Of a stretch of 34,262 nucleotides of DNA, positions 23,959-32,824 are shown in pieces. The notes beneath the pieces were generated by a model that searched no databases, had not been told where the DNA came from, and saw only the letters and a program-made list of their open reading frames with translations. The number at the start of each line of letters is the position of its first letter. Position 1 is the stretch's first letter. Position numbers and translations under genes: made by a program. This DNA comes from Vulcanimicrobiota bacterium (lineage in GTDB: Bacteria > Vulcanimicrobiota > Xenobia > Xenobiales > JADMJV01), in assembly GCA_023447635.1 (NCBI GenBank), contig JAEXNA010000098.1:1-34262 (forward strand), given 5' to 3'.

Positions 23959-26593
23959 CGTGAGCCTCCAGGGGAAGTGTAAAACGGAAAACAGCGCCGC
24001 CCCCAGAGCGGGGTGCGGCTTGAATGCGGCCGCCGTGGGCCTCGACCAGTCCGCGGCAGATCGACAGCCCCAGCCCCACCCCGGGGGTGCTGTCGTCGGG
24101 ACCGCGTTCGAACTTTTCAAACAGGCGCTCGGGATCGGCACTGCCCAGCCCACGCCCACGATCCCGAACTTCCAGCCCGAGCCACTCGCCTTCCGTGCTG
24201 GCAACGACCGTGATCGGGGTACCCGGCTCGGAGTAGGCTAGAGCGTTCTCCAGCAGGTTGGTCAACACCTGAGCGATGAGCACGAAGTCCATAGCCACCA
24301 GGGGCAAGTCGGCCGGAACCTCGACCTCGAGCGGGCGCCCCTCCAACCTGTAGCTCAGCGACCCCAGGGTATGGCTGACCAGGTCCTCGACATCGCAGGG
24401 CAACCGTTTCAGCGTCAGGTGGCCGGTGTCCAGTCGGGTCTTCTGCAGCAGGTTGCCGACCAGGCGGTTCAGGCGGTCGGTCTCGGAAAGCGCGTTGCCG
24501 ATCACCGCTTGACGACGCTCGTCGTCGAGCAGGCTGGGCTTCTCTTGCAGCGTGGTCAAGGCCCCCTGGATAGAAACCAGCGGGATCCGCAGGTCGTGGG
24601 AGACCGAGTTCATCAGGGCGGTATGCAGCTTTTCCGAGGCCTGCAGAAGCTTGGCCTCCTGAGCCGCCTCGCTCAGGCTGCGACGCTCTAGCGCCGCAGA
24701 GACCTGGTTCAGGATCGCCTCTAACAGGTCTTCCCGGCGACGTGCGCCCAGGGCCACGGGGTCGACCAGGCCGGCCACGCCCAGCACCAGGCTGGGGCCG
24801 CGCAATGGGTGCCACTGATAAGCCGAGCCGGGCAGTGTGTCGGTGCCCCGTCCGGTCGCGCTGGAACTGCGGAAAGCGCGATCGGCGACGGCGGTCTCTC
24901 GCTCGTCGAGAGCGACCCCGTTGCCGAGAGCCGGCTCTAACCTACCCTCGCCGGCAACGGTGAGCAGCACAGCAGCGCCAAAGGTCTTCCTGAGATGGGT
25001 CAAAGCGACCTCGGCCAGCGCGCTGCGACTTTCCGCCTGGGCCAGGTCGCGACTCAGCGCCAGCAAGGTCAAAGCGTCGGCTTCCCTGAGCCGGGCCGAG
25101 CGGGACTGCTCTTTGACCCGGGCGGTCAAGCGACTGACCAGCAGACCGTTGAGCAGCAGCCCGAAAAAGGCCAGCCAGTAGGACGGTTCGCGCACGCCCA
25201 GGGTGTAGCGCGGCTGCACGAAGAAGAAGTTCAGAGCCAGCACCGAGAGCAGGGAAGCCAGGTTGGAGGGGCCGGTGCCGTACAGGTAGGCGCTGCCCAC
25301 GACGGCGGCCAGGTAAAGCATGACCTGAACCGTGGGGTTGACCAGTTCGGTCAAAGGCATGCCCAACACGGTTGCCAGCGCCACCATAGCCGTCGCCATC
25401 AGATAAGGGCCGGGCGCCAGAGGCGAGCGCGGCCGCGCTACCGGTTCGAGTTCGCCGACTTCGTCGTCGCCGGCCAGAACCAGCACGTCCACGCCCCGAG
25501 CGCCGTGCAGCACGGAGTCGGCCAGTGAAGGTCGGAGCCAGACGTGAAAAGGGGTTCGTTGCGGGGTCCGGCCGGTGACCACCTTGGTCACGTTCTTGGC
25601 GGCCGCCGTTTCCAGCACCTGATCCACCAGCGAATGCGAGGTGTGGGTCACCACCTCGGCGCCCAGCCTTTGGGCCAACTGCAGATGGCGGTCGACCCTC
25701 TCGTGGGCGGCCGGCTCGAGGCTTCCGGTGTCGACATGCAGGGCGACCCAGGTGGCCGACATGGCGTCGGCCAGCCGTTTGGTGGCGCGGACCAGGCGCT
25801 CGCTGTACGGACTGGGGCCGACGCAAACCAGCAGCCGCTCCCCGGCTGGCCAGGGGCCGGCCAGAGAGTTCTGGCGCAGATGGTCGCGGGCGTCTTCATC
25901 GACGTGATGCGCTGCTTTGCGCATGGCCAATTCGCGCAACGCCAGGAGGTGGGTCTTCTTGAAAAACCCCTGGCGGGCTCGCTGGGCCTGCTCGGGACGG
26001 TAGATCTTGCCCGCGTCCAGGCGGTCCAGGAGGGCGTCGGGAGGCAGGTCGATCAGCACGATCTCCTCGGCCTCTTCCAACACGTTGTCGGGCACGATTT
26101 CGGCCACCGGCGCGCCGGTCACCGTGGTCACCACCTCGGCCACGCTTTCCAGGTGCTGCACGTTGAGGGTGGTGTGCACCTCGATGCCGGCTTCCAGCAG
26201 TTCGATCACGTCGCCCCAGCGTTTGGGATGGCGCCCGTCGCCCACGTTGCTGTGGGCCAGTTCGTCGACCAGCAGGACGGCGGGACGCCGCTCGAGGGCG
26301 GCATCGAGATCGAACTCGGTGACGCTGCGGTCGCGGTAGGCGACGGTCTTGCGGGGCAGCAGCGGCAGACCCTCGAGCATCGCCTCGGTCTGTTGGCGCC
26401 CGTGGGTTTCGACCAGGCCGACCACCACATCGCGCCCTTCGGCCCTCAGGCCTCGAGCCGCCGCAAGCATAGCGTAGGTCTTCCCCGTGCCTGCCGCATA
26501 GCCCAGATAGACACGCAGCAGCCCACGCCCCTTGCGCTCGCGCTGGATCTGTTCGATGTAGCCTTCGGGACTGGGCCGCAAGGTAAAGCTCAC
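23948..26593 (-). CDS. kdpD: KdpD, osmosensing/K+ sensor histidine kinase
   Basis: This 881-residue protein controls the Kdp potassium system. The N-terminal KdpD domain (about 20-230) has an AAGTGKT Walker-like motif (33-39) and VDELAHSN (109-116). It is followed by a UspA-like domain (about 250-375), four membrane segments (about 395-490), a GAF-like region (about 510-635) and the kinase core with phosphorylated H666 in SVSHDLR, the N box in LTNLLENAL and the G box GVGLGLSI. The length is normal. The start is GTG 26593 with only a weak ribosome site; the frame does not extend to a better one. It is divergent from the kdp structural genes and overlaps kdpE by 11 nt. The family is certain. 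Confidence 0.95.
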   Translation of the reverse strand: MSFTLRPSPEGYIEQIQRERKGRGLLRVYLGYAAGTGKTYAMLAAARGLRAEGRDVVVGLVETHGRQQTEAMLEGLPLLPRKTVAYRDRSVTEFDLDAALERRPAVLLVDELAHSNVGDGRHPKRWGDVIELLEAGIEVHTTLNVQHLESVAEVVTTVTGAPVAEIVPDNVLEEAEEIVLIDLPPDALLDRLDAGKIYRPEQAQRARQGFFKKTHLLALRELAMRKAAHHVDEDARDHLRQNSLAGPWPAGERLLVCVGPSPYSERLVRATKRLADAMSATWVALHVDTGSLEPAAHERVDRHLQLAQRLGAEVVTHTSHSLVDQVLETAAAKNVTKVVTGRTPQRTPFHVWLRPSLADSVLHGARGVDVLVLAGDDEVGELEPVARPRSPLAPGPYLMATAMVALATVLGMPLTELVNPTVQVMLYLAAVVGSAYLYGTGPSNLASLLSVLALNFFFVQPRYTLGVREPSYWLAFFGLLLNGLLVSRLTARVKEQSRSARLREADALTLLALSRDLAQAESRSALAEVALTHLRKTFGAAVLLTVAGEGRLEPALGNGVALDERETAVADRAFRSSSATGRGTDTLPGSAYQWHPLRGPSLVLGVAGLVDPVALGARRREDLLEAILNQVSAALERRSLSEAAQEAKLLQASEKLHTALMNSVSHDLRIPLVSIQGALTTLQEKPSLLDDERRQAVIGNALSETDRLNRLVGNLLQKTRLDTGHLTLKRLPCDVEDLVSHTLGSLSYRLEGRPLEVEVPADLPLVAMDFVLIAQVLTNLLENALAYSEPGTPITVVASTEGEWLGLEVRDRGRGLGSADPERLFEKFERGPDDSTPGVGLGLSICRGLVEAHGGRIQAAPRSGGGAVFRFTLPLEAHDVP

Positions 26594-26773
26594 TTTCGAT
26601 AGCTTATCTCATGAACGGTCCAAAATCGCCTTCCTTAATCTTTTCTGAATCCGCTCCGGCCGGCTCTTTACCCGCTCTACATCTTCCGGGCGCTAGCCTT
26701 GAAGGCAAGGGTGGTTCGCCCTCCGGCTCGGCCCGGGTCAGGGCCTCTACCTAACGAAAGGACAAAGGAAATT
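26594..26773. promoter_or_regulatory. Divergent kdp control region with tandem direct repeats
   Basis: This 180-nt gap separates kdpDE from the kdp structural genes. TTCCTTAATC (26631-26640) and TTTCTGAATC (26642-26651) match at 8 of 10 bases and are offset by 11 bp, one helical turn; OmpR-family regulators bind such tandem repeats. They lie about 40 nt from the kdpD start. Two hairpins lie closer to the structural genes: AGGGTG/CGCCCT (26708-26722) and GGCCC/GGGCC (26730-26745). No clear -35/-10 pair can be placed. Confidence 0.5.
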
Positions 26774-26890
26774 ATGGGATTCGAAATTGCCGGATTCTTA
26801 CTGCTGGCCCTGTTCGTGGCCGCCACTGTCGGACTTTGCGAGCTCTGCGAGCGTATCGCAGGCGCTCTGGAAACGCGACGGTCCCGCTGA
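26774..26890 (+). CDS. Small membrane peptide preceding kdpF
   Basis: This 38-residue peptide has one hydrophobic segment (about 6-24) and a polar, basic tail that ends ETRRSR. It contains a CELC pair just after the membrane stretch. AAAGG sits about 5 nt before the ATG. It is the first gene of the kdp operon and ends one nt before the kdpF start, so the pair is translationally linked. KdpF itself is the next frame. No named family is recognised; it may be an extra small subunit of the Kdp complex or a regulator. Short length lowers confidence, but start, spacing and membrane character agree. Confidence 0.65.
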   Translation: MGFEIAGFLLLALFVAATVGLCELCERIAGALETRRSR

Positions 26891-26891
26891 C

Positions 26892-26975
26892 ATGGGGACT
26901 CTCGCCGCCGTACTGGCCGTCATACTCACCTTGTATTCCGGATACGTCGTACTGTTTCCGGAACGATTCAACTAA
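26892..26975 (+). CDS. kdpF: KdpF, small stabilising subunit of the K+ ATPase
   Basis: This 27-residue peptide has a single membrane helix followed by the LFPERFN tail, matching KdpF, whose usual ending is LRPE-K/R-F. KdpF binds KdpA and lipid and stabilises the KdpFABC complex. The start is ATG 26892, one nt after the stop of the preceding peptide; kdpA follows after 21 nt. The short length is normal for the family. Confidence 0.88.
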   Translation: MGTLAAVLAVILTLYSGYVVLFPERFN

Positions 26976-26996
26976 TCTCAGTAAAGGTTCTCTGTT

Positions 26997-28655
26997 GTGT
27001 TCGAAATCTTCCTAACGCTTCTGGCACTCGCCGTGGCGGCTCCGCCCCTGGGCTGGTGGCTGCATCGAGTGCTCGAAGCTCCCTGCTCCCCCACCGGGGT
27101 CGAAGCCAAGATCTATCGCTTGCTGGGCGTCGAACCCGGCGAAAGCATGCCCTGGAAGCGCTACGCTCAGGCTGTTTTACTTTTCAATCTTTTCGGCTAC
27201 CTGACCGTCTATCTGCTGCAGCGCGTGCAAGCCGTGCTGCCACTGAACCCGGCAAAAATCGCTGCCGTTCCCGCCGACCTGGCCTTCAACACGGCAACGT
27301 CGTTCGTCAGCAACACCAACTGGCAGGCTTACTCTGGCGAGACCGGACTGAGCTACCTGACCCAGATGGTCGGCCTGACCTCGCAGAACTTCTTATCGGC
27401 AGCAACGGGTATCGTGGTGCTGGCCGCTCTTTGCCGAGGTCTTGCCAGCAAGGGAGAAGGCCGACTGGGCAACGCCTGGGTCGACCTGTTCCGTTCCACC
27501 GTTTTCTATCTGCTACCGCTGGCCGTCGTGATGACGCTGCTTCTGGTAGGTCAGGGTGTGGTCCAGACGCTGTCGGCCCCCACCACCGTCACCACGATGG
27601 CTGGCGAATCGGTGACCATCCCGCTGGGACCGGGCGCCTCGCAGATCGCTATCAAACAGTTGGGCACCAACGGAGGCGGATTCTACGGCGTCAACTCGGC
27701 CCATCCGCTGGAAAACCCCACTCCGTTCTCCAACTTTCTGCAGTGCTGGGCGATCCTGGCCCTGCCCGTAGCGATGGCGTTCACCTACGCACGGTACGTG
27801 GGGAAACTGAGCCACGGGCTGGCGGCGCTTGCCGTGATGTCGGTCATCTTCTTCCCCTGCCTGGGCCTGGCCGTCTGGTCCGAAGCCCAACCCGCCCCGG
27901 CCTTCGCCGGACTTCCGATCGATTCCTCAGCGGGCAATATGGAGGGCAAAGAGGTCCGTTTCGGGACCGACGCGTCGGCGCTCTGGGCCGTGATCACCAC
28001 GGCTGCCTCGAACGGTTCGGTCAACTCCATGCACGACTCGTTCAACCCGCTGGGAGGGATGAGCGCGCTTTTTCTGATGCTGACCGGCGAAGTCGTCTTC
28101 GGCGGGGTGGGCTGCGGCCTGTACGGCCTGCTGCTCTTCATGCTGGTCGCGGTGTTCGTGGCCGGTCAACTGGTCGGGCGCTCGCCGGAGTTCCTGGGCA
28201 AGAAGATCGAAGCGGCCGAGATCAAGCTTTGCGCGATCGCCATTCTAGTACCATGTGCCGCTGTGCTGCTATCTACCGCCGCCGCCTGCTGGACCGGAGA
28301 GTTTGGCAAGGCGGTGCAGGATCCCTTACCGCACGGCTTCAGCGAACTTCTCTACAACACGGCTTCGATGGGCAACAACAACGGCAGCGCCTTTGGCGGC
28401 TTCGGCGCCAATCGACCGTTCTTCAACCTGGTTGGAGGGCTGGTCATGCTGATGAGTCGCTTCTGGATCCTGGTGCCGGTGCTGGCGCTAGCCGGATGTA
28501 TGGCCCGCAAATCTCCCAAAGAGGCGACCAAAGGCACCTTGCCTACCGATAGCGCCCTGTTCGTGGTGTTCACCGCGGGCGTGGTCGTGCTGGTCGGCGC
28601 GCTCTCTTTCCTACCCGCTCTGGCGCTCGGCCCTATCGCCGAGTTCCTGAACTAG
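26997..28655 (+). CDS. kdpA: KdpA, K+-binding channel-like subunit
   Basis: This 552-residue polytopic subunit selects K+ for the KdpFABC P-type ATPase. The family's filter signatures are visible: SNTNWQAYSGE near residue 100, GTNGGGFYGVNSAHP (about 222-236), SMHDSFNPLGG near 344 and NTASMGNNNGSAFGGF near 453, one for each pseudo-repeat of the pore. The length is typical. The start is GTG 26997, with AAAGG about 9 nt upstream. kdpB starts 9 nt after the stop, consistent with one operon. The sequence looks intact. Confidence 0.97.
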   Translation: MFEIFLTLLALAVAAPPLGWWLHRVLEAPCSPTGVEAKIYRLLGVEPGESMPWKRYAQAVLLFNLFGYLTVYLLQRVQAVLPLNPAKIAAVPADLAFNTATSFVSNTNWQAYSGETGLSYLTQMVGLTSQNFLSAATGIVVLAALCRGLASKGEGRLGNAWVDLFRSTVFYLLPLAVVMTLLLVGQGVVQTLSAPTTVTTMAGESVTIPLGPGASQIAIKQLGTNGGGFYGVNSAHPLENPTPFSNFLQCWAILALPVAMAFTYARYVGKLSHGLAALAVMSVIFFPCLGLAVWSEAQPAPAFAGLPIDSSAGNMEGKEVRFGTDASALWAVITTAASNGSVNSMHDSFNPLGGMSALFLMLTGEVVFGGVGCGLYGLLLFMLVAVFVAGQLVGRSPEFLGKKIEAAEIKLCAIAILVPCAAVLLSTAAACWTGEFGKAVQDPLPHGFSELLYNTASMGNNNGSAFGGFGANRPFFNLVGGLVMLMSRFWILVPVLALAGCMARKSPKEATKGTLPTDSALFVVFTAGVVVLVGALSFLPALALGPIAEFLN

Positions 28656-28664
28656 AGGCCCGCT

Positions 28665-30704
28665 ATGGAAAAACAAGATATCTACAAAGGCGCCGTCCGC
28701 TCGGCGTTTGGCAAACTCGACCCCCGGGTGCTGGTCAAGAACCCCGTGATGTTCATCGTCGAAGTCGGCAGCGCTTACACGCTGCTGGCGACTGGCGTGG
28801 CTCTGTCCGATGGGCGCTACCCTGAAGCGATGTTCAACGGCGCGGTCAGCGCCTGGCTGTGGTTCACCGTGCTGTTCGGCAACTTCGCCGAAGCGCTGGC
28901 CGAGGGGCGCGGAAAGGCTCAGGCCGACTCGCTGAAAGCCGCGCGCTCCGACACTCTGGCGTGCGTGGTCGCAACGCCGGCGGACACGGAGAACGTGACC
29001 GAACGTCCCTCGTCCCAGCTTCGTAAAGGCGACCTGGTCCTGGTCAAAGCTGGTGAACTGGTCCCCGCCGACGGAGAGGTCGTTCGCGGCGTCGCCTCGG
29101 TCGATGAAAGCGCCATTACTGGCGAATCCGCGCCGGTGATCCGGGAGTCGGGTGGAGACCGGAGCGGGATGACGGGAGGCACCCGCGTGCTTTCTGACTG
29201 GCTGGTGCTCCGAGTTAGCGCCGACCCCGGTCAAGGGTTCGTCGACCGTATGATCAACCTGATCGAAGGCGCCAAACGGCAGAAAACGCCCAACGAGATC
29301 GCTCTGACCATCCTTCTGGCCGGCTTCTCGGTCATCTTCCTGCTGGTCTGCTTGTCGCTGGCGCCGTTCGCAGAAGCGGCCGCGCCGGGCAAGGCGCTGG
29401 TCAGCGCCACCGTCCTGGTCGCTCTGCTGGTCTGCCTGATCCCGACTACCATTGGCGGTCTGTTGAGCGCCATCGGTATCGCTGGCATGGACCGCCTGAT
29501 CCAGCGCAATGTGATCGCAACGTCCGGAAAAGCCGTCGAAGCCGCCGGCGATGTCGACGTGCTGCTGCTGGACAAAACCGGCACCATCACCTACGGCAAC
29601 CGTCGCGCGGTCTCGTTTCATCCCGCCAATGGGGTTAGCGAGGTCGACCTGGCTCGGGCCGCTCGCCTGTCCTCGCTGGCCGACGAGACCCCGGAAGGGA
29701 AGAGTATCGTCACCCTGGCCGACAGCCGCTTCCCCGCCCTGCTCGAGCAGGCCGTGGGCGACGATGCGACCTTCATCGCCTTCTCGGCCGAGACCCGCAT
29801 GAGCGGTCTCGACTGGCAGGGCTCGGCTATCCGCAAGGGGGCCAAGGACGCTGTCGAGCGCTACCTCAAAGAATCCGGCAACAGCACGGTCCCGCCCGAA
29901 CTGATGGCCGAAAACGACACCGTCGCGCGAGCCGGCGGGACCCCCCTCTGGGTGGTCAAAGACGGCCGCGCTATCGGCGTGATCTATCTCAAAGACGTGG
30001 TCAAACAGGGCATCCGGGAGCGCTTTTCTCAGCTGCGCAAGATGGGCATCGAGACGGTGATGATCACCGGCGACAACCCCGTCACCGCCGCCGCCATCGC
30101 GGCCGAAGCCGGGGTGGACGACTTCCTGGCTGAAGCCACCCCAGAGATGAAGCTGGCCCGAATTCGCGAGTACCAGCAGGCCGGGAAACTGGTCGCCATG
30201 ACCGGGGACGGAACTAACGATGCTCCGGCGCTGGCTCAGGCCGACGTGGCCGTGGCGATGAACAGCGGAACCCAGCCTGCTAAAGAGGCGGCCAATATGG
30301 TCGACCTGGATTCGAACCCTACCAAGCTGATCGAGATCGTCGAGGTGGGAAAACAGTTGCTGATGACTCGCGGCGCCCTGACCACGTTCTCCATCGCTAA
30401 CGACGTGGCCAAGTACTTCGCCATCATCCCCGCCGCGTTCACTCCCATCTATCCCGGGCTCTCAAAGCTCAACGTGATGGGTCTGGCCACACCGCAAAGC
30501 GCGATCATGTCGGCGGTGATCTTCAACGCTCTGATCATCGTGTTCCTCATCCCGCTCGCGCTCAAGGGCGTGGCGTATCGGGCGGTGAGCGCCGACCGGC
30601 TGCTGCGGGATAACCTGCTGATTTACGGACTGGGCGGCCTGCTCACCCCGTTTGTCGGAATCAAGATCATCGACCTCATTCTGGTCGCCTTAGGAGTCGC
30701 GTGA
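28665..30704 (+). CDS. kdpB: KdpB, P-type ATPase catalytic subunit
   Basis: This 679-residue protein is the ATP-hydrolysing subunit. It has ITGESAP in the actuator domain (TGES about 152-155, whose Ser is the inhibitory phosphorylation site in E. coli), DKTGTIT with the phosphorylated D303, KGAKDAV in the nucleotide domain (about 390) and MITGDNP and MTGDGTNDAPALAQADVAVAM near 464 and 512. Membrane helices flank these. The length is normal. It overlaps kdpC by 4 nt (GTGA), and AGGAG lies in the end of kdpB before the kdpC start, so the two are co-translated. Confidence 0.97.
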   Translation: MEKQDIYKGAVRSAFGKLDPRVLVKNPVMFIVEVGSAYTLLATGVALSDGRYPEAMFNGAVSAWLWFTVLFGNFAEALAEGRGKAQADSLKAARSDTLACVVATPADTENVTERPSSQLRKGDLVLVKAGELVPADGEVVRGVASVDESAITGESAPVIRESGGDRSGMTGGTRVLSDWLVLRVSADPGQGFVDRMINLIEGAKRQKTPNEIALTILLAGFSVIFLLVCLSLAPFAEAAAPGKALVSATVLVALLVCLIPTTIGGLLSAIGIAGMDRLIQRNVIATSGKAVEAAGDVDVLLLDKTGTITYGNRRAVSFHPANGVSEVDLARAARLSSLADETPEGKSIVTLADSRFPALLEQAVGDDATFIAFSAETRMSGLDWQGSAIRKGAKDAVERYLKESGNSTVPPELMAENDTVARAGGTPLWVVKDGRAIGVIYLKDVVKQGIRERFSQLRKMGIETVMITGDNPVTAAAIAAEAGVDDFLAEATPEMKLARIREYQQAGKLVAMTGDGTNDAPALAQADVAVAMNSGTQPAKEAANMVDLDSNPTKLIEIVEVGKQLLMTRGALTTFSIANDVAKYFAIIPAAFTPIYPGLSKLNVMGLATPQSAIMSAVIFNALIIVFLIPLALKGVAYRAVSADRLLRDNLLIYGLGGLLTPFVGIKIIDLILVALGVA

Positions 30705-31291
30705 ACGCTATGAACACCAACAACACTCAACCCGGGTCTCTCCTGGAAACGGCGATCCGATGTTTTGTGGCGCTCACCCTGCTGACCGGCGTGGTCTATC
30801 CCCTGGCCATGACCGGCGCCTCTCAGCTTCTGATGCCGGCTGCTGCCAACGGAAGCCTTCTGGGGGCAGCGGACAAACCGACAGGCAGCGAGCTAGTCGG
30901 TCAGTCGTTCGACCAACCGGGACAGTTCTGGGGCCGTCTCTCGCAAACCGCAGAGAAGCCCTACAACTCGGCTGCCTCCGGCGCGAGCAACCTGGGCACC
31001 AGCAACCCGGCTCTGGCCGACAACGCCAGGGCGCGGCTCGAAGCGCTGAACCTGGGATCGACCCCGGTCCCGGTCGATCTGGTGACCTCGTCAGGCAGCG
31101 GTCTGGATCCCCATATCAGCCCCGAAGCGGCCCGGGTCCAGATCCCTCGGGTAGCATCAGCCAGCAAAAAGTCGCCTCAGGCGCTCGAAGAACTGGTTAC
31201 CCGCCTGACCGAGGCTCCTACCTTCGGCGTCCTGGGTCGACCCAGGGTCAACGTCGTCGAGCTGAACCTCGAACTGGCCAAACTCCCCTAA
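30701..31291 (+). CDS. kdpC: KdpC, accessory subunit of the K+ ATPase
   Basis: This 196-residue protein has one membrane helix (about 18-40) and a periplasmic domain. It has the family segments LLTGVVYPLAMTG, FWGRLSQT, AASGASNLGTSNPAL and SGSGLDPHISPEAA, which KdpC uses in assembly with KdpA and KdpB. The start GTG 30701 overlaps the kdpB stop and has TAGGAG 5 nt upstream; ATG 30710 is a weaker option. The beta-barrel gene follows 28 nt later with its own ribosome site, probably in the same transcript. Confidence 0.96.
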   Translation: MNAMNTNNTQPGSLLETAIRCFVALTLLTGVVYPLAMTGASQLLMPAAANGSLLGAADKPTGSELVGQSFDQPGQFWGRLSQTAEKPYNSAASGASNLGTSNPALADNARARLEALNLGSTPVPVDLVTSSGSGLDPHISPEAARVQIPRVASASKKSPQALEELVTRLTEAPTFGVLGRPRVNVVELNLELAKLP

Positions 31292-31319
31292 TCCTCTCCA
31301 TACTCTTCAAAGGAAAACG

Positions 31320-32102
31320 ATGATGAAAAACCTCACCGTAGCATTGCTATTGTCCCTTTCCGTGAGCGCATTCGCTCAGGAAACGCCCTCCGAGGAATCC
31401 GCCGAGGAGACCTCTCCCTCCATCCCGGCCACCATCCGGGTCGACCGCCCCTCCTTCGCCAACTCCAGTAACGTGGTCGGTAGCGGGGTCACCTCTCTAG
31501 AGACCGGGGTCCTGGTCACCGTCAACCGGGACGATCCCTATAGGCTGACCCAAACCCCCCTGATGCTGCGCGTCGGAACGGGAACCGATATGGAGTTCCG
31601 CCTGGGCACCAGCGGGATGAACTTCAAGGACGGCCACGCCGGCTTCACCGACGTCACCCCGGGCTTCAAGTGGAACTTCCACTCCGACGAGAACGTCTCG
31701 GCCAGCATGGTCGTGGGCGTGACCGTCCCTGTGGGTAACCCGACGCTACGCTCGAGCTCGATCAACCCCTCGCTGTCGTTTGCCGTCGATTTTCCGGTCG
31801 GCCCGAAAACCGGCTTGCTCTTCAATGTCGGCGCCAACGCTCCGGGAGACGATCGGGACCGGGTGGTTCAACCGTTTGCGACGGCCGGCGTGACTCAGAC
31901 CCTGAACGACAAGTGGGCGGTCTACCTGGAAGGCGCGGTGTTCGGACCGACCGCTCCCGGCGGTATCACTACCACGGCGGGCGACGTGGTGGTGACTTAC
32001 CTGGTCGACGACGACATGCAGTTGGATGCGGCGGTGTTCAAGGGGTTCAGCTCCGGCGGCCTGGACTGGGCCGCTACCGTGGGGCTCTCGACTCGCTTCT
32101 AG
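31320..32102 (+). CDS. Putative outer-membrane beta-barrel protein downstream of kdp
   Basis: This 260-residue protein has a Sec signal (MMKNLTVALLLSLSVSAFA, cleavage near Q20), an acidic stretch (SEESAEE), then alternating hydrophobic/polar strands typical of a barrel. The C-terminus is TVGLSTRF, ending in the terminal Phe used by the BAM machinery. It resembles the small 'transporter'/MetA-type outer-membrane proteins (phenol-degradation MetA-like), whose substrates are unknown. Its ribosome site AAAGGA lies 5-8 nt before the ATG-ATG pair, and only 28 nt separate it from kdpC, so it may be expressed under potassium limitation. Its stop TAG and that of the convergent HAD gene share one CTAG. 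The barrel nature is inferred from pattern only. Confidence 0.72.
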   Translation: MMKNLTVALLLSLSVSAFAQETPSEESAEETSPSIPATIRVDRPSFANSSNVVGSGVTSLETGVLVTVNRDDPYRLTQTPLMLRVGTGTDMEFRLGTSGMNFKDGHAGFTDVTPGFKWNFHSDENVSASMVVGVTVPVGNPTLRSSSINPSLSFAVDFPVGPKTGLLFNVGANAPGDDRDRVVQPFATAGVTQTLNDKWAVYLEGAVFGPTAPGGITTTAGDVVVTYLVDDDMQLDAAVFKGFSSGGLDWAATVGLSTRF

Positions 32103-32803
32103 ATTCCGACCTGGAGCAGGGAGGGGAGTTGAGCGATCCTTTCGAGCCGGTGGTAGCGTCGAGCCGCCACCGGCTCTTCCGCATGCTCGAGCTCCCAGCT
32201 TAGCTCGTGGGGAACGTAAACCGCCGAGCCTCCCGCCTCGAGGACAGGCACGATGTCGGACTTCAGAGAGTTGCCGACCATGACCGCCCCTTCCGCCCCC
32301 TGACCGTGGCGCTGGAACAGCTTGCTGTAGGTGGCGGCATCTTTCTCGCTGACGATCTCGACCGCCCGGAACAGCTCTCCCAGCCCCGACTGCGCCAGCT
32401 TGCGCTCCTGGTCGAACAGGTCGCCTTTGGTGATGAGTACCAGAGGGAACCGGCTCTGTAGCTCTTCGAGCGTCTCCCGAACTTCGGGCAGTGTCTCGAC
32501 GGGGTGCTCGACCATCGCGCGGGCGTAGGCCAGGATCTCGGCGATCAGGCTGGCCGGAGCTTTGCCCTCGGTGATTTCGATGGCCGTCTCGATCATGGAC
32601 AGCGTGAAGCCTTTGATTCCGTAGCCGTAGTAAGCCAGGTTCCGCCTCTCGGCGGCCAGCAGGCGTTGACCCAACCTTGCCGGGTCGGAGTAGTCGGAAA
32701 GCAGGTCGGCAAACCGCTCCTGGGTGAGCTTGAAGACGGTCTCGTTGTGCCACAGGGTGTCGTCGGCATCAAAGGCCAGCAGGGTGACGGGGTGCAAAAT
32801 CAT
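32099..32803 (-). CDS. HAD-superfamily hydrolase
   Basis: This 234-residue phosphatase-like protein has all four HAD motifs: DADDT (D12, D14, T16), LITKG (T125), SEKD (K154) and GNSLKSD (D183). The helical cap lies between motifs I and II (about 20-100), as in subfamily I phosphatases such as phosphoglycolate phosphatase or YjjG-like nucleotidases; the substrate cannot be told. ATG 32803 has AAGAAGG about 9 nt upstream on the minus strand. The 3' end overlaps the barrel gene by 4 nt through the shared palindrome. It follows the TPR gene on the same strand after 53 nt, so it could belong with it, although a hairpin (32825-32839) lies between. Confidence 0.9.
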   Translation of the reverse strand: MILHPVTLLAFDADDTLWHNETVFKLTQERFADLLSDYSDPARLGQRLLAAERRNLAYYGYGIKGFTLSMIETAIEITEGKAPASLIAEILAYARAMVEHPVETLPEVRETLEELQSRFPLVLITKGDLFDQERKLAQSGLGELFRAVEIVSEKDAATYSKLFQRHGQGAEGAVMVGNSLKSDIVPVLEAGGSAVYVPHELSWELEHAEEPVAARRYHRLERIAQLPSLLQVGI

Positions 32804-32824
32804 AGCCCGCTACCTTCTTCCCTC

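Noticed and set aside
21043..23982. 979-residue open frame on the plus strand opposite the S9 peptidase and kdpE
   Set aside because: It is the reverse-complement shadow of two well-supported genes; it has no domain pattern, and high GC content keeps stop codons rare.
26653..26773. Possible c-di-AMP (ydaO-type) riboswitch in the kdp leader
   Set aside because: The leader has only two short hairpins and none of the conserved ydaO-type motifs; KdpDE already explains regulation.
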